From Porites lobata (lineage: Eukaryota; Cnidaria; Anthozoa; Scleractinia; Poritidae), in the NCBI GenBank assembly GCA_942486035.1, contig CALNXK010000103.1, forward strand, positions 468,501 to 532,500: DNA of 64,000 nt, in the 5' to 3' direction. Within the stretch, counting starts at the first letter, position 1; every line of letters begins with the position of its first letter. Below the pieces are notes generated by a model. That model was not told where the DNA came from and ran no database searches. It was given only the letters and a program-made list of their open reading frames with translations. Below, one piece after another: positions 32,282 through 43,826 of the stretch. Position numbers and translations under genes: made by a program.

Positions 32282-35200
32282 ATGGCGGCGAAATGTGGAG
32301 AAGTTGTTTTCAAGGCTGGCGAGGTATGAGATAACAGATTTTAGAAATATTTCAACAGTTATGCTTGTATTTTGTGTTGCTTCTTTATATTCGTTTATCA
32401 AATTTATTTTGAGGGTTTAAACTTTGGGCACACTGTGCTCTTGTCAAGACGTTTTCATTTATCTATAGTCCGCCGTCTGTTCTTTTCATCCCCTGGTGGT
32501 TCTTGAGTTTTAGCGGTTATTAATGTTATTTATCTCTTACCTTGCTTTGAAGAGTTACCTGTCATGTAGCACTGAATTGCTTTGTCTTGCTGGTGACCCC
32601 TATTTAACCATAAAAAACTGCCATCGTCGAGTTTTATTTTATATCAAGTCAAGGAAAAGATGTAAACTTATGCTAACATTCTATTGCTCAGGTTTTCTCC
32701 GTCAAGTCATCAAAAATTAAAAAAAAATCGAAATCCTTCAATAAATAAATCCCGAATGAAAATGAAGATGAATATGGAAACAGCAGCCTAGACAGGGTTT
32801 AAGCCTATGTGTTTTTTTATATGCAAAGTAATTGGAGAAATGTTTTACCCAAATTTATAGAGTTTTGTATAGAGTTGCCATTTTGTTGTCCCTCTCAGGG
32901 TCACCAGTATGGACCAATATGGCAGCTGTCACTGAGTTTTGCTTTGGAAGCATGAATTTATCACCCCAAACTGAAGCTTCAACTTCCTCTCCCAGAGATC
33001 AAAACCCCCCTGTGCATTTGAAGTTTTGAAATTGAAAATTTGAACAGAAACTATATTATCTTTTAACTACCGATGTAGCTTTCTAAATACTCTTGGAGCT
33101 GAGTCTGCAGACAGAGGAAAGCTTGTATAATTCTTTCCAGACTCGCCATGTTGGCGTACACAATAATTAATTTTTTATCATGCCTCTTGCCGGCAGGAAG
33201 ACAGATCACAAGAAATTAAGGCCAGGGTTGAAATTCCCCATCCCCTGTCCCTCAAAAAAAAAAAAAAAGAATAACCCAAAGTCCCTGGGTTTGGATTCCT
33301 CATGTTTGCACTGGTATGCTATAGGTCACTATGTTTCACTAATGTGCACAATAATTGTAATATTATTGACTAACACGTCTGAAATTATTAATTCTTTAAG
33401 GATGGTAATGAGTCAGATATCTGGGATGACACTGCCTTAATAGAAGCTTACGATCGAGCAATAAGTGCTATAAAGGTATGGTAGTTAAAGACGACTTAGT
33501 CGCTTTTATTAATTTTGTAAAATTAATCTAAAATGTTCACTTGGAGTGTTACTGCTTCCCGTTGGGATCTTCCTTACGGTAGCTTTGGCTTTACTGCAGC
33601 CAGTTTCCATTCTAAACACAAAATGTCATTGATAAAAAAACAAAAATAAAAACATGGGAAATCAGTTGAACTACCGGAAAATTCCGAAAATAAGCCCCGG
33701 GGCTTATATCTTTCAAAGGCCCTTTTTGAGGGGCTTATCTACGGAGGGATATTTGCGTTTCAAAATCGATTGGGCTAGGCTTATAGTTGAAAGTAAATTT
33801 GCCATTTTTGCTTTGTTTTCTTTGTATTTGAGGGCAATATGTCCAAGTACAAGCCCCCGGAGAGCTTATATCTGGAGGGGCGATTTAACGGGGGGTCTTT
33901 TTGCGTTACCGGTTTGGGGGGCTCATATTTGGAGGGGCTTATTTTCGGAATTTTACGGTTTACCATTTTTGTCAGGTGCAGATTGAAGTTTCAGAAAAAG
34001 CAATTTTTTCTGACCTAAGTTTCCATACTAACTTGATGATGTCATTGTCAGTAAATGCTGTCAAGTTTTGAGATTTCTACATGTTCATTTTTCAAGTTAT
34101 TCTTATAATATTATCTTGAGTCGTACTAATTCTAAAGTAATTCTTTAAAAGAAGAGTTATTCAGAAGTAAATTTTAAAAGTTACAATGGTATTCATTATT
34201 TTTGTTTGTTTTGCCGTGAAAATGAACAGAAAGGAGGAAAGAATGGTGGTTCAAAGAGTAAGGGCAATGGAAAACACAGGTATGAAGCAAACCAAAAGTG
34301 TGTGTTAGCTGTTATAATACCCTCCATTTATTTTGTAAAAACGCTTGTTTTCAAAACTTTTTTGGTTGTCTTGAAGGTGAAACACTGTTGAGATTTATGT
34401 TGATTGATGAATTATTATTTTTAAAAGGAAAAACCAAGCTTCAAAAAAGAAGGACAATAAAAAGAAGGCTGCAGAACAGGTAACACTTTTGTTTCTTAGC
34501 AGCAAAAGACAGTACTGTTTCATTTTAAAATATTTAAAAATTCAAATGTCCAGCTCAACAGATTATTACTCTCAGCCAGGGAAAGGAAACAAAGAATAAT
34601 TTTTAATGCTACTCGTACTTCTTGAACGTTAAAATAATCTATTACTTGTACTTGCATGCCAACACGTCCTGAAGAGGAAATGCGTGCGACCATTCAAATT
34701 TCAATTAGTATTGTTGTGAAGTAGAATCCCTCCTTTCTTGTTTTTATTTTGTTACCAGTACTTTCAGATGATATGTGGGCTAAGATGCAATTTGTCTGGC
34801 ATAATAACACCCAGTCTCTTTTGAGATTTTCTTCATCAGACAACACTTTTCTTATAATATATTGTTAACCTGTGTGGCTGGTGGAAAAAGAGGAAGGGGA
34901 GGGGGAGATAATTTGTCACCTACTTATTTTTTTTTGTCTCTGTTTTAAATTTTCTAGTAAGAGAACCCTGAGTAGTGGTTGAGTGAATACAAAGTAGTTA
35001 GCATAGTCACAAGTGAGGCCTTGTTAAAGTAAAATTCTGACAAGCAACATGGCCCTGAAACAGACTTATAAATTAAAGGGTGATGAAATGCTGACAAACA
35101 ACATAATTAAGTGGATTGAAACTCTGATGGTGATGAGGACAATCCCAAATACAGCGTTCAATACCAGTAGTAAAATGCTGACAGGGATAGAGCCTCCTCC

Positions 35201-38200
35201 TCCTCAATGCATAAAACAAAATTTAAGGTAGGGATATATGCCGCTGACCCCTTGTAGAGAGCCTCACAAGTATAAAAATGCTTTTATCAGCAACTAACAA
35301 ATTCCTTATTCACTAAATCAATTATATTTTCAGTGGCATGTTGGTGATAGTTGCCGAGCTGTTTTCTCAGAGGATGAACTAATCTATGATGCTGTAATAA
35401 TTTCAATTGATGCCAATTCCAAAACTTGTGTGGTAAAATTTTGTGGGTATGGTAACACAGAAGAACAGTACTTAGATGATTTACTACTACCCATATCTAA
35501 GAAGAACAGAAAGTCTTCAAAACCCTCTAGTAGTCAACCTGTCTGGCCGACATCCCCAGGACAACAGGTAATAATAATTATTAATTTTTATGTAACATTG
35601 CATTTGGAAGAAAAGTCGAGTAACTTTTTATGACATAATGTGTCATTATGACCCATTATCCAGCGGTTAGACTGTTAATCGTTAGTGTCGAGGTTACTGG
35701 CCCAAAGCTAAGTGTTACCTCCATGACAACTTGTTCTAAAATTTGTCCAGTTTCTTCTGACAAGAAGAAGACAAGACAGTGTTAAAATTATTGGGTATCT
35801 TGTGAACAGGCTTATTACTGTATTTTTTTATTCAGCCATAAACTGAGACCCTAAACTTTGAATGTGTAGTCACTAGAATCAGCATAACCAAGAATGAAAA
35901 ACAAATCGAAAACACCTGGCTATAAGCTGAGACCCATTCATTACAAGACTTTTAACTACGGTAAAACCTAATACTTTTTTGAAAAATGTAACCTTCCCCC
36001 ATGAAAAAGTTCATAAGGCTGTCCATTCTCTTGCTTTATATTTGTAGATACCTTGTTCACACCAGTAAACAGTGCAAAAACTGGGTGTAACTAGCATTTC
36101 CCTATCATTTCACCTTGTCACATTCTGATTTACAAATGAAAATGTATTAGTTCATGGGTAGGCTGGATATCAAAGGGGAAATCTGTCATAAAAGAAAAAA
36201 AACAGCAACAACAACAACAAAAGCCTGGTTCTAGTCTCATGATACAAATATGGGACATCGTACAAAACAGCCTTATTTCTAACATTCAGTGCCCAGCAAA
36301 ACTCTCTAGTTTGTTGTCTGTTGATGGCAGTCACATCCAGCATTATATTTTATCCAGCTGGCTGTTGCCTGGAAAAGATATCATTCTAGCAGTTTCCTGG
36401 TAAAGGTCTTGGACAAAGGTGTTAATTAATAAAGTTAATGATATGTTATTCTTTCAGAATGCAGATAGTGAAATGGATTGGACAGCAGGCAGCCAGTCAC
36501 CTATAAGATGGCAGATTAGTGACTTGTGTCTTGCTCCAGAACAACCCAGCCAGCACCTTCATGAAGCTGTAATCAACTCTTTCTCTACACCATACACCTG
36601 CAAGGTTACTTTCCTCAGATCCAGACAACGGTAAAGCTTTAATGTTGTTATTAAATCTAACAGATTGTAATAGTTGAAGCTCTCGCAAGCGATGGCCATG
36701 GACAAGTGGTCATAGAGCTGGTTGCTTATGAGAATGAGCTCTCGTAAGTGACCGCATGGTAATACGATAGAGGGTGGTTGCTTTCAAGAGCTTCAGAAAT
36801 TCGTTAATAATTCATAAAGAAAAAACAAAATAAATTAGTTTTTAATGAGTGTCTTTATATCTGATATAGACACAGCTAAACTTTACATCCAATTTTTTAG
36901 ACCATTAGCGCAGTGTGCAGTTTTATTAGAGTGTTGATTTATGTGAATAAGACTATGAGTGGTCACTTAGTGGTCGCTTACAAGAGCCTAAAAACAAAGG
37001 AAAAGTCCAGTTGGGTAATCCCAAAAGTGGTCGCAGTCCAGTATGAGAGCTTTCATTACAAAGTTTAAGTCACAGATCAAAGGGGGTTTTAATTCATAAA
37101 ATGTAGTCATAACTAGAGCCGGTCAAGGAGAGCTTCAGCTGCACTAGTAGGTGCCTATTTTTTACTGGGTAATTGTTAATGTTAAAAGCACTGGCTCCTG
37201 GATGAAGAATCAGTGTTGCTGGGGGAGGTCAGAGCACTAGACTTACAATCCAAGGCTAGGCCCTGAGTTCAAATCCCCTTCTGACCAATAGCTAGATTTG
37301 TTTCTTGGTATCAGTAGTCCTGAGTTCAACTCCTAGGTCACAATAGCCATTCTAACTAGTTTGCCTCTAGTCTGCGAATATAGCTGTCTCTCCTTGCACC
37401 TCACCACTAGGAACATTTCACAGGAGATGTCTGCCCCTTTATGATAGAAATTCCCTACTGATGTAAAATCTGGTCAGGAGCTCTGATTGGCTGATGTAGT
37501 ACATTGATTTATGTCGTTAGTATGGAACTTCTGTCGTTGAGGCACAAATGTCTCTCCTACATGTCCCTAGCGCGGAGAAGCAAGGAGAGGTAGCTCTATT
37601 CGCAGCCTAGTTTGCCTCTTATCAGTAAGGATTTTTTAAAATTTTGAATCATTTGTTTCGGTTATTTACTCGGCCCTATTTATAATTTTTTTTATGATAA
37701 TTAATGCAAAGGGTAAGTATATAAAGATTATCTATTTTTATTTATTGCTTTATGTCATACTTTTCCAGACAAGATGTTGATGTGTCAACACTGAAGCCGT
37801 CACAGCCATCTCATCATCTGAGGAATCATCATCGTCATCATCATCACCCTTACACCTCTGAACAAAGATACCCCATGTCAGGATCTCCATTTTCTAGTTA
37901 TCCATTGTCTTCAAACTATAACCCTTCTGTAAGTGATGTAAACACTTTGTAAAGCTTATCATAACTGATCAGCCAATTTAATATTATGCTCATAGTATCT
38001 CAGTAAGTGAATTTTAACCTAACAAGTCTAGTCAGATTGACTGTTTAGGTAACAAGTTGGTTGATTGAAGGATTATTTTTTGGGAAGGCAGGGGTGGGGA
38101 GTCCAAACCTCCTGCCTAATGTACCTTGCATCCCTGGCTTCTTCCCTTTTTATCTTTGGCTTCTTCCATTAAAACCCCTTTTTTGATGGCGAAACACATT

Positions 38201-40511
38201 GTATTTAGCATTGTTGCATAGTAAAAATTATTTCCCTTAATTCTCCCGCTTCCCATCCTTTTAGACTCCCACCTCCTCCCTTTCCTCTCCAACTTCCCAT
38301 AGCCCTCCTGCTGCTGTTGTCCCCGGCTCCCACCCCCCTGTCCTTCCCCACTATTTTGAGAGGGCGGACTGATATATGACTGGGTATAGAAAGAGGTGGA
38401 GCTGTATTCTGCTAATACCTTTGCTACCTATTAATTACCTCAAGTGTTTGCAATACTAAGCAATCAAGAGCAGACTCTGCTCCTCAGCCAGGTTGCTCTG
38501 TACAACACAGTCATCTAGTATCAAGGAGGGGTCAGTGTGGCTGAGTGGTTAGAGTGCTGGACCTGCAATTCAGAGGCCCTGAGTTTTAGTCCTGCCCTAA
38601 CCCCTAGCTGGATTTGTTCACGGTAGTCCCGAGTTCAAATCCTCGACCGCACTTGTAAAGAACCAGCTGGTTTGCCTCTGGCCAGTTATCCCTGTTATGT
38701 TTGATTTGAACTATTTGTTTCAGTATTTGCTCAGCCCCACTAGCATAATTACTATAAATACTGCGGAGGGTAAATAAAGGAATTATTATTCACATTTATA
38801 TTATTAAGTCTGGTTACTAACCATTCATTGTATAATTTTGCTCCTTCAGACAAACTTCTTCCCTCCTGCTCCTCCACCACCTCTGCCTCCAAACCTCCTG
38901 CCTCATCACTGGCCAACTTTAAATCCATCAGGGCTTTCACCCTCCTCAAATACAGTAAGCATAACATTCCTAAACAACATATTATTTAGCTTTAAGTTTT
39001 TAAAATTGTGTGGGCATTGAATTTTCTTTAGACAAAGTGTTTTGTAGAATCGATAGTGGATGAACTAATGTATGATGCTGACTAATAATTTTGCCATGGG
39101 CTTGTGTTAGCAAATTAAGCAGTTTGTATAGGTTTGAACAGAATAATAATATTACTGTAATCAGTTAAATAATTGTGTATTTAGCAAACACCTCTATTAA
39201 CCCTTTCGCATTCAGAAATAGCCAATGTCAAAATTACCCAAAGTTGCCAGTTGATGTGAAGATTGAAACACATGAATTTCACTGCAGCCATTAATCTTGT
39301 ATTAATTTGCCATGAGAATTTTGCCATAAATAAAATTTTGATCTCTTTACTGGTAGTACATTAATTTTAAACAACCAAGCAATTAAACACTTATTGTATT
39401 ATCCTGACCTATTGTAGTTCCAATATGCACCTATGCCTCCTCCACCTGTGCCAGTCAACAATAGTGATATATCTCATGACAATGATGCGCTAGCAAGCAT
39501 GTTAATGGCCTGGTATTTGAGTGGTTATCATACAGGTTACTATCAGGTAAGAGATCTTGCAAAGGTACTAACAGGAAAATAGGGGAAAGAGAGAGAAGCC
39601 AGCATGTTGTGGCCAACTAGTTACTGTGTAGGCACAGGGAGACCACCCTCTATTAGTGTGGCCATTGTTGATTGAAATCTGAGCATCGATATTTTGTTCT
39701 TCATAGCAGAAAATTCAGAGGAACATTATGGTGGCTATAATTTGGTCCAAAATGCAGATTTTAACATAAATTGTTTCAATAAAAGTTTGAAGAAATTAAT
39801 GTTTACTGAGTCATGAGTCATGTTTAAGTTCTTTTAAGCGTTATTTTGGAAGATGATTTTTTGACCTTGGGGTTAGAACTAAAGAAGGAGACTCCTAACT
39901 ACCAGAGGGTGGTCTGCCTGTGGTATAGGTCTTTTCATCCAGTTAATACTATTTTACATCACAAATAATCATTATGCTAGCCCAATTCCTCCCTGGACTG
40001 TCTACTCTCTTACATTTTCTTCTGCTGACTTCCATTATCTTAGCCACTGAATTGAGCCAGTAGCTGGGGTTTAGCAATATCCCTGCTCACCACCTTAACT
40101 ATGGTGCAGGTTTGATTTTCTGTCCTACTGTTCATTATATCATGAGTTCAGTTTGTTGCTATTCTGAGCCCTGCTCAAGGGGTTTTCTTCAGTTTTCCTC
40201 CTCCATAAAAAGTATCATTTCCACATTCCATTCCATTTCAATCAATCAATCAATCAACCCTTTCTGTGACCATGGTACCGCAGTCATCATCATCATCACC
40301 ATCATCATGAAGTGATAATTTTGTCTCAAAATTCAGTCTAGATCCCACTTGTCCACTTAATCACATCCATCTTCGTCTCTTTTTTTCTTCCTTTTTGTAG
40401 GCTATGCAAAACCTTCGCTGTGGTTCCAGTTTAAGAAACAATGAAGCTCCAGTGTCTTCAACTGATTCAGATGTTAACAAGAAAGATTCAAGTCAACCAC
40501 CAACAACATGA
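32282..40511 (+). CDS. SMN1: Survival motor neuron protein (SMN), 376 aa
   Basis: Ten coding exons: 32282-32323, 33401-33475, 34230-34279, 34428-34479, 35334-35567, 36458-36630, 37769-37928, 38850-38954, 39418-39546 and 40401-40511, all GT-AG and in frame. SMN is the core of the complex that loads Sm rings onto snRNAs. Features in order: Gemin2-binding helix (residues ~18-37, SDIWDDTALIEAYD); lysine-rich nucleic-acid-binding stretch (40-73); Tudor domain (74-~130) with cage positions F84, Y91, F109, Y112 and N114; a segment 169-~221 that resembles a second, degenerate Tudor domain; a His-rich run (HHHRHHHHPY); a proline-rich part (263-310); and the oligomerising YG box (about 320-340, MLMAWYLSGYHTGYY). 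Human SMN is 294 aa, so the extra length lies mostly between Tudor and the proline-rich region. AATAAA at 40602. Confidence 0.97.
33672..33961. mobile_element. MITE of the CCGTAAAATTCCGAAAAT family, in SMN intron 2
   Basis: The left end ccggaaaattccgaaaataa with gccccgg and the right end ttattttcggaattttacgg are inverted. Subterminal ggggcttat units are repeated. It is a longer relative of 32029-32149. Confidence 0.85.
36700..37060. repeat. Possible degraded repeat in SMN intron 6
   Basis: Motifs of the type gtggtcgcttacaagag and ctctcgtaagtgaccgc occur in opposite orientation near the two ends (about 36725-36760 and 36960-37020). Similar wording occurs at about 28715-28780 and 61965-62010, suggesting a dispersed family, but I cannot set boundaries. 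Confidence 0.35.
37212..37716 (+). mobile_element. tRNA-derived SINE interrupted by a MITE, SMN intron 6
   Basis: The head has a tRNA-like layout (gtcagagcactagac as A-box side, gagttcaaatcc as B box). The tail shares ctagtttgcctct, tttactcggcccta-like and gcaaagggtaa with the SINE at 38526-38785. A MITE (37369-37608) splits it. Confidence 0.65.
37369..37608. mobile_element. MITE inside the SINE, with 11-12-bp flanking duplication
   Basis: The inverted ends contain tctgcgaatatagct and agctctattcgcag, followed inward by ctctccttg / caaggagag. The host SINE sequence agtttgcctct occurs on both sides (37358-37368 and 37609-37619). Confidence 0.75.
38526..38785 (+). mobile_element. tRNA-derived SINE, SMN intron 7
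   Basis: The A box tggctgagtggttagagtg and a B-box-like gagttcaaatcc are visible, followed by a body with agctggtttgcctctggcca and a tail cggagggtaaataaagg. It is in the sense orientation of SMN and directly upstream of exon 8 (ends 65 bp before it). Confidence 0.75.
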
Positions 40512-40601
40512 AAACATGCGCACTTATTTATTACTATTGTCTTATAAGAGGGTTTCCTGTAACATGGTGGACTTATTTTTTGTAAAGAGGTGTTTGCAGT
40601 G

Positions 40602-40607
40602 AATAAA
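40602..40607 (+). terminator. Polyadenylation signal of SMN (AATAAA)
   Basis: AATAAA lies 91 bp after the SMN stop codon (aataaataaaa context), a normal position for cleavage 10-30 bp downstream. Confidence 0.65.
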
Positions 40608-41708
40608 TAAAACACAAGATCTGTCAAACGATGTTGTATGTAGGGCTCAGCCTAATTAGTTCCCCCAAAAATTATTTCAATAACATTCTTTCCATCCTAA
40701 GAGACAGGGTTTAATGGTCCATCTGGGTTTCCTTAATCTAATCATGCTTAAGTATTACTGATAAGACTTCACAGGAGTGTGGATCACAATAATAGAGAGC
40801 TTTAGATTTGAGGACAAGGACTACTTTGAGTACAAGATTTTACTTTGTTTTTTCGCGTATTGTCAAAAAATATTCAACCTGGCAAGCTTCATAGTACTAT
40901 TTTTTACCTGAAAAATTAGTGTGGTTATTTTAATGGAGAGGGTTTAGCCTCTTCCCGGTTGCAAAATGATTAAACCTCTAAAATTTCATAACTTGTTCCT
41001 GCCATTACAACATTCTCACTAAAACTCGTGGTAGAACGACAATGGCTATCACATTTTCGTCCCAAAATGACATTGACTCCCAAGCGAGCACTACTTAGCA
41101 CTAAGAAAATCTGGTACTAGACATCCTTGTCTCCAAATCTAAAGCTCTCTAATAATATAAAAGCAGGAACTGAAAGGAATTATTTCCTTATACCCTGCAA
41201 ACATGCATTCTTTTTTTGCTAGTCTTAGCCTTGCTGACTTATACAAAGAATACCAGGTTGCAGGTTAAAATATTTCTTTATCATATACCTATCAATGAAA
41301 TGCCCGGTGAGCTTTCATATGAGAACATCAAAAGATCAATGTTGCTATTGCCACACAGATAAATCTGGCCTTTCTGTATTTCACTCATTCACTGCACTCA
41401 CTCATGAAAATAAATATTATTTTTTCAACTTTCAACGAGAAATTTTGTATCACTGCACTGCCATGTAATATCCTTTATTTCATATGCAATGCTGGGTGAC
41501 TATGTGACAAGCCCTATCATGAGCATGGTAGATGTGTACATAATTGAATAAAGGACAACACCCTAGCTCTTCACCCTTCTTAAAATAATGACCTTGTGCT
41601 ATGCTCTTGATCATTATTTTTAAGAAGTCCTAAGAGCGAGGGCATTATCTGATGGCACCTTTTCAGTGTTTTCGAACTAACATTGAGAAAACAGCTGACA
41701 TTTTGCAA

Positions 41709-41933
41709 CGCCACCACTGGTTTCCCAACGAAATGACATCTGAGAAATTCCATACTGATGACATATCACTTCCCACATCTGGGTAGTGCTTCTGATTGGT
41801 CATGCCATGTGGGAAATTTACTCCAGCTAATCAGAAGCACTACTCAGATCTGGCTAATGATGCATCTCAGTGAGTACAGAATTGTCTGTGCTCATTTCCC
41901 AGACGTCATTGCACCAGGAAACCAGTGGTGGCG
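41709..41933. mobile_element. MITE with CGCCACCACTGGTTTCC ends
   Basis: cgccaccactggtttcc and ggaaaccagtggtggcg are exact inverted ends. Inner arms include agtgcttctgattgg and its partner aatcagaagcact. 225 bp, non-coding. Confidence 0.85.
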
Positions 41934-42121
41934 TCACAAAGTGTAGGCTGTTTTCTCGGGCTATTTTCGAACCAGCAGGTCATTATTGTGGCCACTGAGG
42001 TGGAAGAGAAGGTTATTATTAGTAACGATGACCTCGTGTTCCACCTCAGTTACCTGCTCTTCCAGTAACTGAAAATAATAACCGTTCAAAACAATGGAAA
42101 GGTGCATTAAATAGGCATTTG

Positions 42122-42240
42122 CTTAGTGTACTGGACACGTATGATGTAAAAGAAAACTGTAAAGAACAAAAACCATTTTTTCCCTGAACAGAAAATAAAG
42201 AGGTCTTTTGTTTTACATCATCTGTGCCCGGTACACGAAG
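42122..42240. mobile_element. Short MITE (CTTAGTGTACTGGACACGTA)
   Basis: cttagtgtactggacacgta with tgatgtaaaa is the imperfect reverse complement of ttttacatcatctgtgcccg with gtacacgaag. It lies 35 bp from the CCDC15 stop codon. Confidence 0.75.
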
Positions 42241-42275
42241 TTTTGACCATTAAATACTGATATTGCCTAAGCTTT

Positions 42276-43718
42276 TCAATCAAGATTTGAAGATGCAATT
42301 ATTGTTGATAGTGCCTTAGCATAAGCTTTAGGGTTCTTATAGAAAACACAGTTGTTTGCACATGTGTCAGGATTCGCATCCCAGATTGTGGGTCCACATG
42401 AGCACAAGGGAGGAAGAACAATATTTCTGCTCTGTATCTTCTCCTTCAAAATTGCTTGCAAAGCTTCTATATATCTCTCTGTTTCCCTTTCTTTTTGAAG
42501 TTTCTTATGCTTTTTAGCTAAATTTGCTTCAATTTTCTTTTGTTCTTGAGCTCTTAGGAAAGATTCTTCCTCTTTCCTCATCCTTCTCATCTTCAGTTTG
42601 TCAATTTGATGTTGTTCTATTTCAAGTCGTTCAACTTCCTTTTCTACTTTCAGAGCCTCCATTCTTTTACGATGTTCCTTCATTCTTATGTTCTCTCTCA
42701 CTTGTTCCCGTTCAATGTCCATAAACAAACGCCTGTAAACAGCAACTTGACTTTTTGCACGTGCTTTCTTATCCTCCATCAGCTTAGACGGTTGTAAAAG
42801 AGCTTCAACGGTTTTAGACTTTCTGTTTGTGTGGGTATCGGATTTTTTCTGCTGGACATTTAGGTCATTGTTTTCAATTTCTGAATTCTCTTCATCTGGG
42901 ACATTTTGAAAATGAACATGTTTCAGTTGATGCTTTGGCAATCTAGATCCAAAATAACTGCATTGATTATGATCATAATATTCATGATCTTTAATTGCAT
43001 TTTCACCAATCCAGTAATCGCCTATTTCCCTTCCCATAGGTCTGTCTAAATCTTCCGAATCGTGTTCTTGCTGACCTGAACGTTCAGTTCCCTGCCGAGA
43101 CGAACCATGATCTCGGGTCGGCGAAGTCTTCCACAGACCTCCAGGGAGTAGCTTGCTCAAATTATCCATCTCTGTTCCAAGACTCTTCGAGCTGAGTACA
43201 TTCCGTGCATGCTTCGAACAATTCCGGATCTTTTGAGCGTGTTCCTGCAATAGCTGACTCGCAGCATCAACAGCAGTAAGATCTTGAGTAACACTGCGCT
43301 GAATTTTTAGATCAGAGTCATCTCGATACACACAGTTGTCCCGTCTGACAGTGCTTGGCAACGAACTTTGCTGCACAACATTTCTCTCAACTTCAAAAGC
43401 CTCCACAGACATTCCATGTTGCTCTTCCCGTTTCATTTGTTCCAGATTTCTAACTCTCGCTTTAACCTCTTGTTGAAATCCCCTAAGCCTTTCTTGCTTT
43501 TCTTTTATCACCTTTTTCAACCGAAGTTCTTCTTCGCGAGCGCTGTGTGTCGCTGGGCAATGGTGTGGTTCTACCCAAGCAGTAAATGGCAAAGTAGCAG
43601 ACGATCGACGTTCCAGATGACCTCTGGAGCGAGTTTTCTGCGCTAGTTTCTTCTTTTCCTGCTCTTTTGGTATTATAGGGTTATTTTGAGGCACTTTAAA
43701 TTCTATGAAAGCCGCCAT
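42276..43718 (-). CDS. CCDC15: CCDC15-like coiled-coil protein, 480 aa, single exon
   Basis: One uninterrupted frame on the minus strand. I chose the ATG at 43718 (gaagaaATGgcgg); the frame is open seven codons further up but begins there at a non-ATG codon. Near the N-terminus FTAWVEP (residues ~45-51) is followed by a Lys/Glu-rich coiled coil (about 60-110) as in vertebrate CCDC15. A second long coiled coil covers about 315-430 (many RMRKEEE and KKHKKLQKERE heptads). The C-terminus has a compact Cys-rich signature, LCSCGPTIWDANPDTCANNC, then FYKNPKAYAKAL, which I regard as the family mark. CCDC15 is reported as a centriole inner-scaffold protein. Vertebrate CCDC15 is longer owing to repeats and has many introns, so a one-exon copy suggests either a retrogene or lineage-specific intron loss. 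There are no disabling mutations. Confidence 0.78.
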   Translation of the reverse strand: MAAFIEFKVPQNNPIIPKEQEKKKLAQKTRSRGHLERRSSATLPFTAWVEPHHCPATHSAREEELRLKKVIKEKQERLRGFQQEVKARVRNLEQMKREEQHGMSVEAFEVERNVVQQSSLPSTVRRDNCVYRDDSDLKIQRSVTQDLTAVDAASQLLQEHAQKIRNCSKHARNVLSSKSLGTEMDNLSKLLPGGLWKTSPTRDHGSSRQGTERSGQQEHDSEDLDRPMGREIGDYWIGENAIKDHEYYDHNQCSYFGSRLPKHQLKHVHFQNVPDEENSEIENNDLNVQQKKSDTHTNRKSKTVEALLQPSKLMEDKKARAKSQVAVYRRLFMDIEREQVRENIRMKEHRKRMEALKVEKEVERLEIEQHQIDKLKMRRMRKEEESFLRAQEQKKIEANLAKKHKKLQKERETERYIEALQAILKEKIQSRNIVLPPLCSCGPTIWDANPDTCANNCVFYKNPKAYAKALSTIIASSNLD

Positions 43719-43749
43719 TTCTTCAAACAGGAATTCCAACCGTTAACTC

Positions 43750-43826
43750 AACCTCGTCCCCAGGGCCTTTTCAGACATGGGTGGTTGAAAAACCCGAGAA
43801 GCCCCAGGCCCCCGGGGACAAGGTTG
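43750..43826. mobile_element. Hairpin MITE (ACCTCGTCCCCAGGG) at the CCDC15 5' end
   Basis: acctcgtccccagggccttt and ccccaggcccccggggacaa with ggttg form an imperfect hairpin of about 77 bp. The same terminal motif recurs in both arms of the inverted pair at 50438 and 52123. It begins about 32 bp upstream of the CCDC15 start codon, so it must be in the 5' UTR or core promoter. Confidence 0.75.

Larger units (their letters stand above)
40512..42275. other. Convergent 3' region SMN-CCDC15
   Basis: It contains the SMN 3' UTR with AATAAA at 40602-40607, old hairpins around 41575-41635, and MITEs at 41709-41933 and 42122-42240. No further gene is seen. Confidence 0.5.

Noticed and set aside
37215..37290. 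Possible tRNA gene
   Set aside because: A- and B-box-like motifs are present but no cloverleaf pairs; the downstream body matches the SINE at 38526, so it is a SINE head.
41758..41946. 62-codon + frame
   Set aside because: Entirely within the MITE at 41709-41933.
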